Positions 7,425-15,348 of a stretch of 64,000 nt of DNA are shown here, piece by piece (position 1 is the first letter of the stretch; each line of letters begins with the position of its first letter). The position numbers and the translations under genes were made by a program. The DNA comes from Bacillota bacterium (lineage in GTDB: Bacteria; Bacillota; UBA994; PWPR01): assembly GCA_028280325.1 (NCBI GenBank), contig JANQLZ010000090.1:1-64000 (forward strand), in the 5' to 3' direction. The notes under the pieces were generated by a model. That model made no database searches. It saw nothing but the letters and a program-made list of their open reading frames with translations, and was not told where the DNA came from.

Positions 7425-8744
7425 GTGACATCAGCAACTTTCAAGGGGGGTATTCATCCCCCGGAGTACAAGGGGAAGACCGAACATCTTGCCATTCAAA
7501 GAATGTCAGTGCCAGATAAAGTTTATGTTCCAATGGTTCAGCACATTGGGGCTCCCTGCAAACCTTTAGTAAAAGCAGGAGACCTTGTCTTAACTGGCCA
7601 GAAGATCGGTGAGATAGGCGGCTTTGTTTCCGCACCAGTTCATGCATCAATCTCTGGTAAGGTTAAAAGAGTAACTGAAAGAGATGTTGTCAGCGGCCAG
7701 ACTGCCGTATGTGTGGAGATTGAAAGTGATGGAGAGGATAAATGGGTTGAGGGCTGTGACCTGAATCGCAAGCTTGAAGATCTGGAGCCTGACCAAATAA
7801 TCGAGATTATCAAAGAAGCAGGTATCACTGGATTGGGCGGAGCAGGGTTCCCCACCTATGTCAAGCTGCTTCCTCCAAAAGACGTCAAGATAGATTCGGT
7901 GATTTTAAATGGAGCCGAATGCGAGCCATTTTTAACCTGTGATCATCGGTTAATGGTTGAAGAAAGCGCTAAGGTAGTCGATGGTTTAAGGGCCTTAATG
8001 AAAGCCCTGAAGGTCACCAGCGGCTATGTTGCCATTGAAGATAACAAGCCCGACGCAATTGCCAAAGTAAAAGAAGCCACCGCTGGTTTTGATAACATCC
8101 AGGTTGTATCTCTGCAGACCAAGTATCCGCAGGGCGGCGAAAAACAGATCATTGACGCTGTTTTAGGCCGAGAGGTACCCTCGGGTAAACTGTCGATGTA
8201 TGCTGGGGTGGTTGTCAACAATGTGCATACCGCTGTTGCAGTGGCAGAAGCTGTCAGAACCGGCCGGCCATTAATTGAACGGGTGTTGACAGTAAGCGGC
8301 AGTGGGGCCAATAAACCTCAAAATCTGTTGGTCAGAATCGGCACTTTAATGAGTGATGTGATTGAGTATGCCGGCGGGGTTTCCGAGAAAACGGCTAAAC
8401 TGGTCGTCAGTGCACCGATGACCGGCTTTGCCCAGTACCATTTGGATTTCCCGGTTGAAAAACGGATAGCAGGAATAGTTGCCTTTTTGGAAGGGGAAGT
8501 GGATCTTCTCCCCGAAAGCCCCTGTATCAGATGCGGGCGCTGTGTGGAGGCCTGTCCTATCCATCTGCTGCCCACCAAACTGGATAAACTGTCACGCTTG
8601 AAGCGCTATGAAGAGGCAGCTAAATATCATATCCTGGATTGCATATCCTGTGGAACCTGCACGTATGTATGTCCGGCAAGGAGACATTTAATACATTCAA
8701 TAGATATAGGAAAACAAGAGGTTAGAGCTCTAATGCGGGGTTAA
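7425..8744 (+). CDS. rnfC: Rnf electron transport complex subunit RnfC
   Basis: RnfC is the peripheral subunit that binds NADH and FMN in the ferredoxin:NAD+ oxidoreductase that pumps Na+ or H+. The 439 residues begin with the GGIHPPEYKG motif. They contain the nucleotide/FMN-binding core (GITGLGGAGFPTYVKL, NGAECEPFLTCDHRLM). Two [4Fe-4S] motifs follow: Cys367-370-373-377 (CIRCGRCVEACP) and Cys406-409-412-416 (CISCGTCTYVCP). The start is GTG 7425 with RBS TAGGAGG. It leads the operon rnfCDGEAB, the order seen in acetogenic and other clostridia. Confidence 0.96.
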   Translation: MTSATFKGGIHPPEYKGKTEHLAIQRMSVPDKVYVPMVQHIGAPCKPLVKAGDLVLTGQKIGEIGGFVSAPVHASISGKVKRVTERDVVSGQTAVCVEIESDGEDKWVEGCDLNRKLEDLEPDQIIEIIKEAGITGLGGAGFPTYVKLLPPKDVKIDSVILNGAECEPFLTCDHRLMVEESAKVVDGLRALMKALKVTSGYVAIEDNKPDAIAKVKEATAGFDNIQVVSLQTKYPQGGEKQIIDAVLGREVPSGKLSMYAGVVVNNVHTAVAVAEAVRTGRPLIERVLTVSGSGANKPQNLLVRIGTLMSDVIEYAGGVSEKTAKLVVSAPMTGFAQYHLDFPVEKRIAGIVAFLEGEVDLLPESPCIRCGRCVEACPIHLLPTKLDKLSRLKRYEEAAKYHILDCISCGTCTYVCPARRHLIHSIDIGKQEVRALMRG

Positions 8745-8760
8745 GGAGGGAGAACAAATA

Positions 8761-9681
8761 ATGAAATTAGTAGTTACGCACAGTCCGCATATCAAGACAC
8801 CGGACACTACCAAAAGAATAATGACTGATGTTTTGATAGCGCTAATCCCGGCGAGCATCTCTGCTGTTGTCAATTTTGGCTGGCGTGCATTCTTGTTAAT
8901 GGCGGTCTCCATATTGACAGCCATGCTCACTGAGAGTATTTTAAAGAACTATAAACATGGATTGGGGCATGCCCTGCAGCCAGGCAATATATTTGGGGAT
9001 GGAAGTTCAGCAGTAACCGGTTTAATTCTGGCTCATATCCTGACACCGCTGTTACCGCTCTGGATGGCAGTAATTGGGGCTTTTTTGGCAATTTTCGTCG
9101 GCAAGCACGTTTTCGGGGGAATTGGCCAAAACAGCTTTAACCCTGCTTTAGTGGGTAGAGCAGCATTATTGGCAGCTTTTCCACTTTATATGACCCAGTG
9201 GATCCTGCCCATTGACTCATTGGCAGGGGCTACTTCGCTGGTGACTGGCGAAGGGAGCTATTTAATGCTGTTCCTTGGAAGAATAGGTGGTTGTATCGGT
9301 GAAACGTCAGCACTTGCTATTATCCTGGGAGGATTATATCTGCTGTATCGGGGCCATATCTCCTGGCATATTCCTACAGCCTATTTGGGCAGTACGGCAT
9401 TGATCTCAGCCCTGTTGGGAACTGATCCGCTGTTTGCAGTGCTGGCTGGCGGCGTTGCCTATGGAGCCATCTTTATGGCTACTGATATGGTCACTACCCC
9501 AATGACTCCTAAAGGCCAGCTTGTATTTGGCCTGGGCTGTGGTCTGATTACGGTGATTATTCGGGAGTTCGGTGGCCTGCCAGAAGGTGTGATGTATTCC
9601 ATATTGATTATGAATGCCCTGACACCTTTGATCGATAAAATTATGCAACCTCGCTTGTTTGGAGGTGGTGTCAGTGCCTAA
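8761..9681 (+). CDS. rnfD: Rnf complex membrane subunit RnfD
   Basis: RnfD is an integral membrane subunit related to NqrB, and it carries covalent FMN. The 306 residues are mostly membrane helices. The flavinylation motif is AGATSL with Thr158 as the probable attachment site, which fits the apbE gene downstream. NSFNPALVGRAALLAAFP and the final TDMVTTPMTPKG region are family signatures. The RBS AAGGAGGGAG precedes ATG 8761. The end overlaps the start of rnfG. Confidence 0.95.
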   Translation: MKLVVTHSPHIKTPDTTKRIMTDVLIALIPASISAVVNFGWRAFLLMAVSILTAMLTESILKNYKHGLGHALQPGNIFGDGSSAVTGLILAHILTPLLPLWMAVIGAFLAIFVGKHVFGGIGQNSFNPALVGRAALLAAFPLYMTQWILPIDSLAGATSLVTGEGSYLMLFLGRIGGCIGETSALAIILGGLYLLYRGHISWHIPTAYLGSTALISALLGTDPLFAVLAGGVAYGAIFMATDMVTTPMTPKGQLVFGLGCGLITVIIREFGGLPEGVMYSILIMNALTPLIDKIMQPRLFGGGVSA

Positions 9682-10228
9682 GTCTTTGCGGCTAATCTTT
9701 GTATTGACGATAATATGTGTAGTTTCTGCCAGCTCTTTGTCTTATATATACAATAATATTGCCGGTCCGATAATTGAAGAAAGAAATACCGAGGCTGCCC
9801 TGAAGATTCTAAACGAGTATCTTCCCGGTGCCGATGACTATCAGTTTGTCAAAAACGAAGAAACCGGAAAAACTATGTATTATGCTGCGATCAAAAGCGG
9901 TGGGGTTTTTGGTGTTGCTCTGCCAACCAGCGCCATGGGCTTTGGCGGTCCTGTGGAGTTAATGGTGGTCAGTGATTCCAGTGGAACTATTACCAATGTC
10001 ATTGTACTGGGACAGACTGAAACCCCCGGATATGGAGATAAGATAATTACCCAGCCAGAGTTTGTCGAGCAGTTTGTTAATATGAATCTAATCTCTGATG
10101 AATTTGTGATCAACTCGACAGTTGATGCGATAGCTGGGGCCACAGTGACCTCAGAGGCTGCCACCAAGGCTGTGGAAAAAGCAGCTCAGTTTTATAAAAG
10201 CAATATCGCGAATGGAGGGAGCAAATAA
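9674..10228 (+). CDS. rnfG: Rnf complex flavoprotein subunit RnfG
   Basis: RnfG has one N-terminal membrane helix (residues about 7-28) and an extracytoplasmic FMN-binding domain. The FMN motif is DAIAGATVTS with Thr157 as the expected phosphoester site. I choose GTG 9674 (184 residues), which follows GGAGGTGG and overlaps the rnfD stop; the alternative TTG 9659 has no RBS. ApbE, encoded at 12438, is the enzyme that would attach the flavin. Confidence 0.94.
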   Translation: MPKSLRLIFVLTIICVVSASSLSYIYNNIAGPIIEERNTEAALKILNEYLPGADDYQFVKNEETGKTMYYAAIKSGGVFGVALPTSAMGFGGPVELMVVSDSSGTITNVIVLGQTETPGYGDKIITQPEFVEQFVNMNLISDEFVINSTVDAIAGATVTSEAATKAVEKAAQFYKSNIANGGSK

Positions 10229-10836
10229 TGAGATCATTCTGGCAGGATATTCGGAATGGAATATTTACTGAAAACCCTGTTTTCGTCATGCTGTTGGGGA
10301 TGTGCCCGGTATTGGGAGTAACTACCCAGGCGGTTAATGGTATTGGAATGGGATTAGCTACTACCTTCGTTTTGCTGGGCTCCAATTTAGTGGTGTCCTT
10401 ATTGAGGAAAGTGATACCGGGTGAAGTTAGAATTCCGTCTTTTATCGTAGTTATTGCTACCTTTGTAACCATGGTTGACCTGTTGATGCTGTCATATTTG
10501 CCCGATCTGCATAAGGTGTTGGGCATATTCATTCCTCTGATTGTAGTCAACTGCCTGATACTGCAGCGAGCTGAGGCCCTGGCCTCCAAGAACTCGTTAG
10601 GCAGAGCCCTGGGTGATGCTTTGGGAATGGGGATTGGCTTTACATTGGCTTTAACGCTGCTCGGTTCTATCCGTGAATTTCTGGGTTTTGGCACTTTGTT
10701 TAGCATTACAATTATTCCTAACTATATCCCGTTTAGTATCATGAGGGAATCAACCGGAGGCTTTATCACTCTGGGTCTGTTGCTGGCGTTTTTCCGTTGG
10801 TACAGCATTAGAAAGCAAAGGGGGAAACAGGCATGA
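10228..10836 (+). CDS. rnfE: Rnf complex membrane subunit RnfE
   Basis: RnfE is a six-helix membrane subunit of the Rnf core, paralogous to RnfA. The 202 residues include GIFTENPVFVMLLGMCPVLG and NCLILQRAEALASKN, both typical. The cysteine in GMCPVLG corresponds to the buried iron-cluster ligand known in RnfE/NqrD. ATG 10228 shares its A with the rnfG stop codon and is preceded by GGAGGGAG. Confidence 0.95.
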   Translation: MRSFWQDIRNGIFTENPVFVMLLGMCPVLGVTTQAVNGIGMGLATTFVLLGSNLVVSLLRKVIPGEVRIPSFIVVIATFVTMVDLLMLSYLPDLHKVLGIFIPLIVVNCLILQRAEALASKNSLGRALGDALGMGIGFTLALTLLGSIREFLGFGTLFSITIIPNYIPFSIMRESTGGFITLGLLLAFFRWYSIRKQRGKQA

Positions 10837-11411
10837 TCAGGTCTATCTTAGTTATAGTTGCCAGTGCTGCTATTGTCAATAATTTTGTCTTTAAACAAGT
10901 GCTTGGTATCTGTCCCTTTCTCGGAATATCAAACAAAGTAGAAACATCGCTGGGTATGGGTGCTGCTGTTACTTTTGTTATGGCCATGGCTTCGGCTGTG
11001 ACCTGGGCTTTGCAGAGATACCTGCTTATACCGCTTAAACTGGAGTATCTCCAGACCATCATGTTTATTTTGGTAATTGCTACTCTGGTTCAGTTAGTGG
11101 AGATGTTCATTAAGAAAAGCAGCCCGTCACTCTATCGAGCACTGGGTGTGTTTTTGCCTTTGATCACTACTAACTGTGCTGTACTGGGAGTTGCTCTGTT
11201 GAATATTCGCAGTGAATATAATTTGGCAGAATCTGTATTTAACGGGGTTGGAGCGGCGATCGGCTTCACGCTGGCCTTAGTTTTGCTGGCTGGAATCCGG
11301 GAGCGTTTAGATGAAAGTGAAGTTTCTCCGGTGTTTCAGGGCCTGCCGCTGGCTTTGATAGTGGCTGGCATTTTGGCACTGGCTTTCAGTGGTTTTCAAG
11401 GTGTTATCTAA
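10833..11411 (+). CDS. rnfA: Rnf complex membrane subunit RnfA
   Basis: RnfA is the second six-helix core subunit, inverted relative to RnfE. The 192 residues contain NNFVFKQVLGICPFLGIS and TNCAVLGVALLN, with cysteines that in the RnfA/NqrE family bind an iron cluster between RnfA and RnfE. It overlaps rnfE by 4 bases and is followed 13 bp later by rnfB. Confidence 0.95.
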   Translation: MIRSILVIVASAAIVNNFVFKQVLGICPFLGISNKVETSLGMGAAVTFVMAMASAVTWALQRYLLIPLKLEYLQTIMFILVIATLVQLVEMFIKKSSPSLYRALGVFLPLITTNCAVLGVALLNIRSEYNLAESVFNGVGAAIGFTLALVLLAGIRERLDESEVSPVFQGLPLALIVAGILALAFSGFQGVI

Positions 11412-11424
11412 GGGGGTGTAAGGG

Positions 11425-12219
11425 ATGACTGATGCTATATTAGGATTAGGTGCATTGGGGCTGATATTCAGCGGCCTGCTGGCCCTGGCCTCAAAGCTGT
11501 TAACTATTGAGGTTGACCCGCGCGAGGAAGAGATTATGGCAATGCTCCCCGGGGCTAACTGTGGTGCTTGCGGATATCCCGGCTGTGGCGGATATGCTGC
11601 GGCAATAGTTAAAGGAGAAGCTACGATAGATGCCTGCCCGGTAGGGGGCTCCGGTTTAGCCAACCAGATTGGTGTGGTTATGGGGCTTGAAGCTGAGGCT
11701 GGTGTTAAAAGAATAGCTGTTGTCAAATGCCGCGGAGACAAAGATATTGCCCCTGCAAGATTTAAATATGATGGTTTGAGAACCTGCCTGGCTGCCAATC
11801 AGGTAGCCAATGGCTTTAAGGGATGTACGTATGGTTGCCTGGGTTTGGGCGACTGTATGACAGCCTGCCCCTTTGATGCAATAGAAATGAGTGAAAAAAA
11901 CCTGCCCATAATCAATGCTGAAAAATGTGTTAGTTGTGGCAAGTGTGTTTTGGCCTGTCCCAGAAATATTATTGAATTACTGCCTGAGGATAAAAAGGTA
12001 CATGTTTTATGCAACTCCTACGCCAAAGGAGCTACCGTGCGCAAGGTCTGCCAGGAGGGCTGCATCGCCTGCCGTATCTGCATGAAGAGCTGTCCGGTGG
12101 ATGCCATTGTGATCGAGAATAATATTGCAGTTATCGACTATGATAAATGTATTAACTGTGGAATATGCGCTAATAAATGCCCAATGAACACGATAGAGAA
12201 TTTTAAGAAAAAGGTCTAG
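11425..12219 (+). CDS. rnfB: Rnf complex ferredoxin-oxidising subunit RnfB
   Basis: RnfB accepts electrons from ferredoxin. After an N-terminal membrane helix (residues about 4-26) comes the Fe-S domain with [21 protein letters not shown] cysteine-rich segment ([16 protein letters not shown]) and three further [4Fe-4S] motifs follow: [24 protein letters not shown] and [12 protein letters not shown]. Multiple ferredoxin-like clusters are usual for clostridial RnfB. The 264 residues are complete. A terminator follows immediately, closing the rnf operon. Confidence 0.95.
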   Translation: MTDAILGLGALGLIFSGLLALASKLLTIEVDPREEEIMAMLPGANCGACGYPGCGGYAAAIVKGEATIDACPVGGSGLANQIGVVMGLEAEAGVKRIAVVKCRGDKDIAPARFKYDGLRTCLAANQVANGFKGCTYGCLGLGDCMTACPFDAIEMSEKNLPIINAEKCVSCGKCVLACPRNIIELLPEDKKVHVLCNSYAKGATVRKVCQEGCIACRICMKSCPVDAIVIENNIAVIDYDKCINCGICANKCPMNTIENFKKKV

Positions 12220-12222
12220 TTC

Positions 12223-12262
12223 AAAGAGCCTGACTCCTGTAGGAAGTCAGGCTCTTTATTTT
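12223..12262 (+). terminator. Rho-independent terminator after rnfB
   Basis: AAAGAGCCTGACT at 12223-12235 pairs perfectly with AGTCAGGCTCTTT at 12245-12257, and a T-rich tail follows. It ends the rnfCDGEAB operon. Confidence 0.88.
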
Positions 12263-12437
12263 AAAAACCACCAGGGAAAAGATTTAAGTCGCAGATGCCA
12301 CAGCCAGGCCGGAGTGCTGGTTAAACCGGGAAAAGAACTCTGCATTTATGCTAAGCTATGCTGAATTTAGATAATGTTATTTGAAAACCTTCATTCGATG
12401 TTATAAAATTAAGTCGACAAAAATATGGAGAAAAATA

Positions 12438-13460
12438 ATGAATAAGAAGCTTCTATTAATCTGCTTGTCTTTGATGCTTCTCAGCGGCTGTGCCAGTAGA
12501 GAAATGCCGATCAGGACCAGGCAGATATTTGCCATGGATACTATAATTGAAATCAATGCTTATACAGATGATGAGCAGATTGTTGATCAGATCGAGCAAC
12601 GGGTTGTTGAGATAGAGAAACTGATGAGCAGAACCATTCCCAACAGTGAGGTTTCTCAAATCAATGATCTGGCCGGGACTGATGCTGTGAGGGTCAGTGA
12701 AGATACCTATGCCGTGCTAAAAGCTGCAGAAAAATACCACCAACTATCCAATGATGCCTTCCAGATAACGGTTTTGCCACTGGTTGAACTGTGGAACATC
12801 GGCTCTGACCAGCCGCAGGTTCCTGATGCCACCAGAATTGACGAGGTTAAGCAGTTCTGTAGTTCGAGGTACCTGGAATTAAATGAGGTTGAGAAAACGG
12901 CGTATTTAACGAACAGCCAGGCAGGTATAGAATTAGGCGGAATAGCTAAAGGCTATGTCGCTGACGAAGTAATAAAACTATTAAAAGAGGATGGGATAGA
13001 GCACGCCTTAGTCAGTGTAGGAGGGGGGATACAAGCCCTGGGAGGCAAATTAGATCATCAACCATGGGTAATAGGCCTGGAAAATCCAATAGATGCTACC
13101 AGAGGGTATTTTGCTACCTGTGAGATAACCGACGGGGCAATTGTTACCTCAGGGGACTATCAGCGGTTTATGATTGTTGATAATGAAAGGTATCATCATC
13201 TGATTGACTGTAAAACCGGCTACCCTGTTGATAATGGCCTGGCTTCAGTGACGATTTGGTCGTCGAACTCCATAGACGCTGATGCTCTGTCTACTGCCGT
13301 GTACGTCATGGGTATTGAAAAAGGCGCAGAGTTAATCAACTCTATTGAAGATACCGAGGCCCTGTTTGTGACCCACAATAAAGACCTGATTATTACACAG
13401 GGGTTAAAAGACAGATTAAATATAGTTGATAAGGGGTTCTCAATCAATGAGATCAGGTGA
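12438..13460 (+). CDS. apbE: FAD:protein FMN transferase ApbE (lipoprotein)
   Basis: ApbE transfers FMN from FAD to a threonine of target proteins outside the cytoplasm. The N-terminus MNKKLLLICLSLMLLSGCAS is a lipoprotein signal with lipobox LSGC. Family motifs are AMDTIIEINAY, ELGGIAKGYVADEV, ALVSVGGGIQALGG and ADALSTAVYVMG. I choose ATG 12438 (340 residues) with TGGAGA upstream; a longer frame starting TTG 12381 would bury the signal peptide. The nearby rnfG and rnfD are the obvious substrates. It begins a second unit separated from rnfB by a terminator. Confidence 0.94.
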   Translation: MNKKLLLICLSLMLLSGCASREMPIRTRQIFAMDTIIEINAYTDDEQIVDQIEQRVVEIEKLMSRTIPNSEVSQINDLAGTDAVRVSEDTYAVLKAAEKYHQLSNDAFQITVLPLVELWNIGSDQPQVPDATRIDEVKQFCSSRYLELNEVEKTAYLTNSQAGIELGGIAKGYVADEVIKLLKEDGIEHALVSVGGGIQALGGKLDHQPWVIGLENPIDATRGYFATCEITDGAIVTSGDYQRFMIVDNERYHHLIDCKTGYPVDNGLASVTIWSSNSIDADALSTAVYVMGIEKGAELINSIEDTEALFVTHNKDLIITQGLKDRLNIVDKGFSINEIR

Positions 13461-13815
13461 TAAGATTCTGATCGTTTTATTATTAATTGCAGCAGTAGTT
13501 TATCTTGCTTATGACTATTTTAAAACCCGCGAAGCCCAGCTAGTGGCAGTGGTTATTCAAAATGGCGAAGTGGTCCAGGAGATCCCTTTGACCGAGGACA
13601 ATGCCGGGGAATACACCTTTGAATGGAATGGTCATTATAACATTGTTAAAATTACCAGCAGTGGTGCAGAGATTTTAGCTGCAGATTGCCTTAATCAGAA
13701 TTGTGTGCATCAAGGTGAAATTAAGGCGGCCGGTGAGAGTATAGTATGTCTGCCTCATCGCTTTGTGGTCGAGATCAGGGCAGCTGAAAATGAGGTTGAT
13801 TTTATTGTCAAATAA
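13447..13815 (+). CDS. NusG domain II-containing protein
   Basis: This 122-residue protein has one N-terminal membrane helix (residues about 6-24). A small beta domain follows with DCLNQNCVHQGEI and IVCLPHRFVVEI, the two conserved parts of the NusG-domain-II-like family (DUF1312). The cysteines are conserved in that family. The gene is typically found between apbE and a Gx-transporter gene next to Rnf or other flavinylated systems. The function is unknown. ATG 13447 has AAGGGG upstream and overlaps the apbE end by 14 bp. Confidence 0.85.
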   Translation: MRSGDKILIVLLLIAAVVYLAYDYFKTREAQLVAVVIQNGEVVQEIPLTEDNAGEYTFEWNGHYNIVKITSSGAEILAADCLNQNCVHQGEIKAAGESIVCLPHRFVVEIRAAENEVDFIVK

Positions 13816-13825
13816 GGATTTAAGC

Positions 13826-14368
13826 ATGAACAGGACTAAGAAAATATCTATAATTGCATTTTATTTGGCGCTGGCCATTGTTTTGTACTTAATTGAGCGA
13901 ATATTACCTTTACCGACTAACATACCTGGTGTTAAAATGGGTTTGGCAAATATAATAACTATTGTTACAATATTTACATTGCCTCCTGTGGAGGTTGTTT
14001 TTTTGGCAATTGCCAGAACCTTTATTACCTCTTTTTTAGTAGCTGGCTTTACAGCATTTTGGTTCAGTTTAAGCGGAGCTTTGCTGAGCATGTTAGTTAT
14101 GTATGGTTTAATCTTCAGGGCTAACAGGTTTTTCAGTCTGCCGACAATTAGTGTCGTAGGGGCTCTGGCTCATAATATGGGCCAGCTGCTGATTGCCTCC
14201 TGGCTGGTAAAAACCTCTGGAATATTTTTTTATTTACCCATTTTAGCAATCTCTGCAGTTGCCAGTGGTTTCTTTGTGGGAATAACTGCTAAAAAAGTCT
14301 TAATTTTTTTGTACAAGAGAGGATATGTAACCTACATTAGCGAATTAAAAGCGTTGATGTCGAAATGA
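13826..14368 (+). CDS. Gx transporter family / HepS-I-like membrane protein
   Basis: The 180 residues form about five membrane helices. The opening has ILPLPTNIPGVKMGLANI, which matches the family annotated either as Gx transporter or as heptaprenyl diphosphate synthase component I. This membrane protein resembles ECF-type substrate-binding subunits, and the older prenyl-synthase label is doubtful. Its regular company is apbE and the NusG-II protein, which suggests a link to flavin or redox systems. ATG 13826 follows AAGGATTT. The end overlaps the methyltransferase start by 4 bp. Confidence 0.8.
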   Translation: MNRTKKISIIAFYLALAIVLYLIERILPLPTNIPGVKMGLANIITIVTIFTLPPVEVVFLAIARTFITSFLVAGFTAFWFSLSGALLSMLVMYGLIFRANRFFSLPTISVVGALAHNMGQLLIASWLVKTSGIFFYLPILAISAVASGFFVGITAKKVLIFLYKRGYVTYISELKALMSK

Positions 14369-15330
14369 TAACGAATTACGGAGTGTGGGAAATGGTAGAG
14401 CATCGTACCAGAAATAAAACAATTAGACTGAGCAGTGAAGAAATCGAACAGTTGGAATTAAGGCTTTTGAACTTAAATCATAATGTTGGCATTGAGGAGA
14501 TTACTAACCGTATAATCAACCAAAATATATTGGCAGTTACTCAATTTCTGCCGGAGAAAAGTGTTGATCTACTCTTTTTAGATCCCCCTTACAACCTCAC
14601 AAAAACATTTAACTCAAATGTTTTTCATTCACGCTCATATCAAAAATATCAGGAAATCTTTGAATTGTGGCTTAAGTCACTGGTTCCGCTGTTAAAAGAC
14701 ACAGCGTCGGTTTATATTTGCAGCGAATGGAGTACTTCAAATGCTATTTTTGAGGTTGCCAACAGATACCTGAAAATACAGAACAGGATAGTCTGGCAAC
14801 GAGAAAAAGGTAGAGGAGCCAAAAAAAACTGGAAGAATAACAGTGAGGATATCTGGTTCTGTACTGTTTCCAATAAGTATTACTTTAATGTCAATGCGGT
14901 AAAGCTGCGAAAAAAAGTGATTGCCCCGTATCGCACTGCTGCCGGTAAGCCCAAGGACTGGCAGGAAAACCATGCTGGAGACCGTTATAGAATGACCTGC
15001 CCTTCAAATATCTGGACAGATTTAACAGTGCCATTTTGGTCGATGTCTGAGAATACACCTCATCCAACCCAAAAGCCTGAAAAAATGTTGGCTAAAATCA
15101 TTTTGGCCAGCAGTAAAGTGGGGGATATCATTCTTGACCCTTTTTTAGGGTCAGGTACCACTGCTGTAGTAGCTAAAAAACTGGACAGAAAATTTATAGG
15201 GATCGAGTTAGACCCATATTACTGTTGCTTAGCTTTAAAAAGGCTTAACAATGCGGAGACTGATAAGCGTATCCAAGGATATGCAGATGGTCAGTTTTGG
15301 GAGAGGAATACTTTTGCTTATCAGAAGTAG
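14365..15330 (+). CDS. Site-specific DNA methyltransferase, beta class (N6-adenine or N4-cytosine)
   Basis: The catalytic motif IV (LDPPYNLTKTF, residues about 72-82) comes before the AdoMet motif I (DPFLGSGTTAVVA, residues about 255), the order of beta-class amino-methyltransferases. HPTQKPEKML is the typical motif X region. DPPY suits either adenine-N6 or cytosine-N4 methylation. No restriction endonuclease gene is adjacent, so it looks like an orphan. ATG 14392, with GGAGTGTGG upstream, is an alternative start giving 312 residues. The recognition site cannot be read from the sequence. Confidence 0.88.
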   Translation: MITNYGVWEMVEHRTRNKTIRLSSEEIEQLELRLLNLNHNVGIEEITNRIINQNILAVTQFLPEKSVDLLFLDPPYNLTKTFNSNVFHSRSYQKYQEIFELWLKSLVPLLKDTASVYICSEWSTSNAIFEVANRYLKIQNRIVWQREKGRGAKKNWKNNSEDIWFCTVSNKYYFNVNAVKLRKKVIAPYRTAAGKPKDWQENHAGDRYRMTCPSNIWTDLTVPFWSMSENTPHPTQKPEKMLAKIILASSKVGDIILDPFLGSGTTAVVAKKLDRKFIGIELDPYYCCLALKRLNNAETDKRIQGYADGQFWERNTFAYQK

Positions 15331-15348
15331 ATGCCAGGGAGGGAAGAG

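Noticed and set aside
10110-10706. 198-codon minus-strand frame opposite rnfE
   Set aside because: It is antisense to a well-conserved rnf gene, has no RBS and no family features; a shadow frame.
11307-11798. 163-codon minus-strand frame opposite rnfA/rnfB
   Set aside because: Proline- and serine-rich shadow of conserved genes with no independent support.
12263-12437. Riboswitch upstream of apbE
   Set aside because: The 175-bp gap has some pairing (CCGG arms), but I see no FMN, cobalamin or other known riboswitch core.
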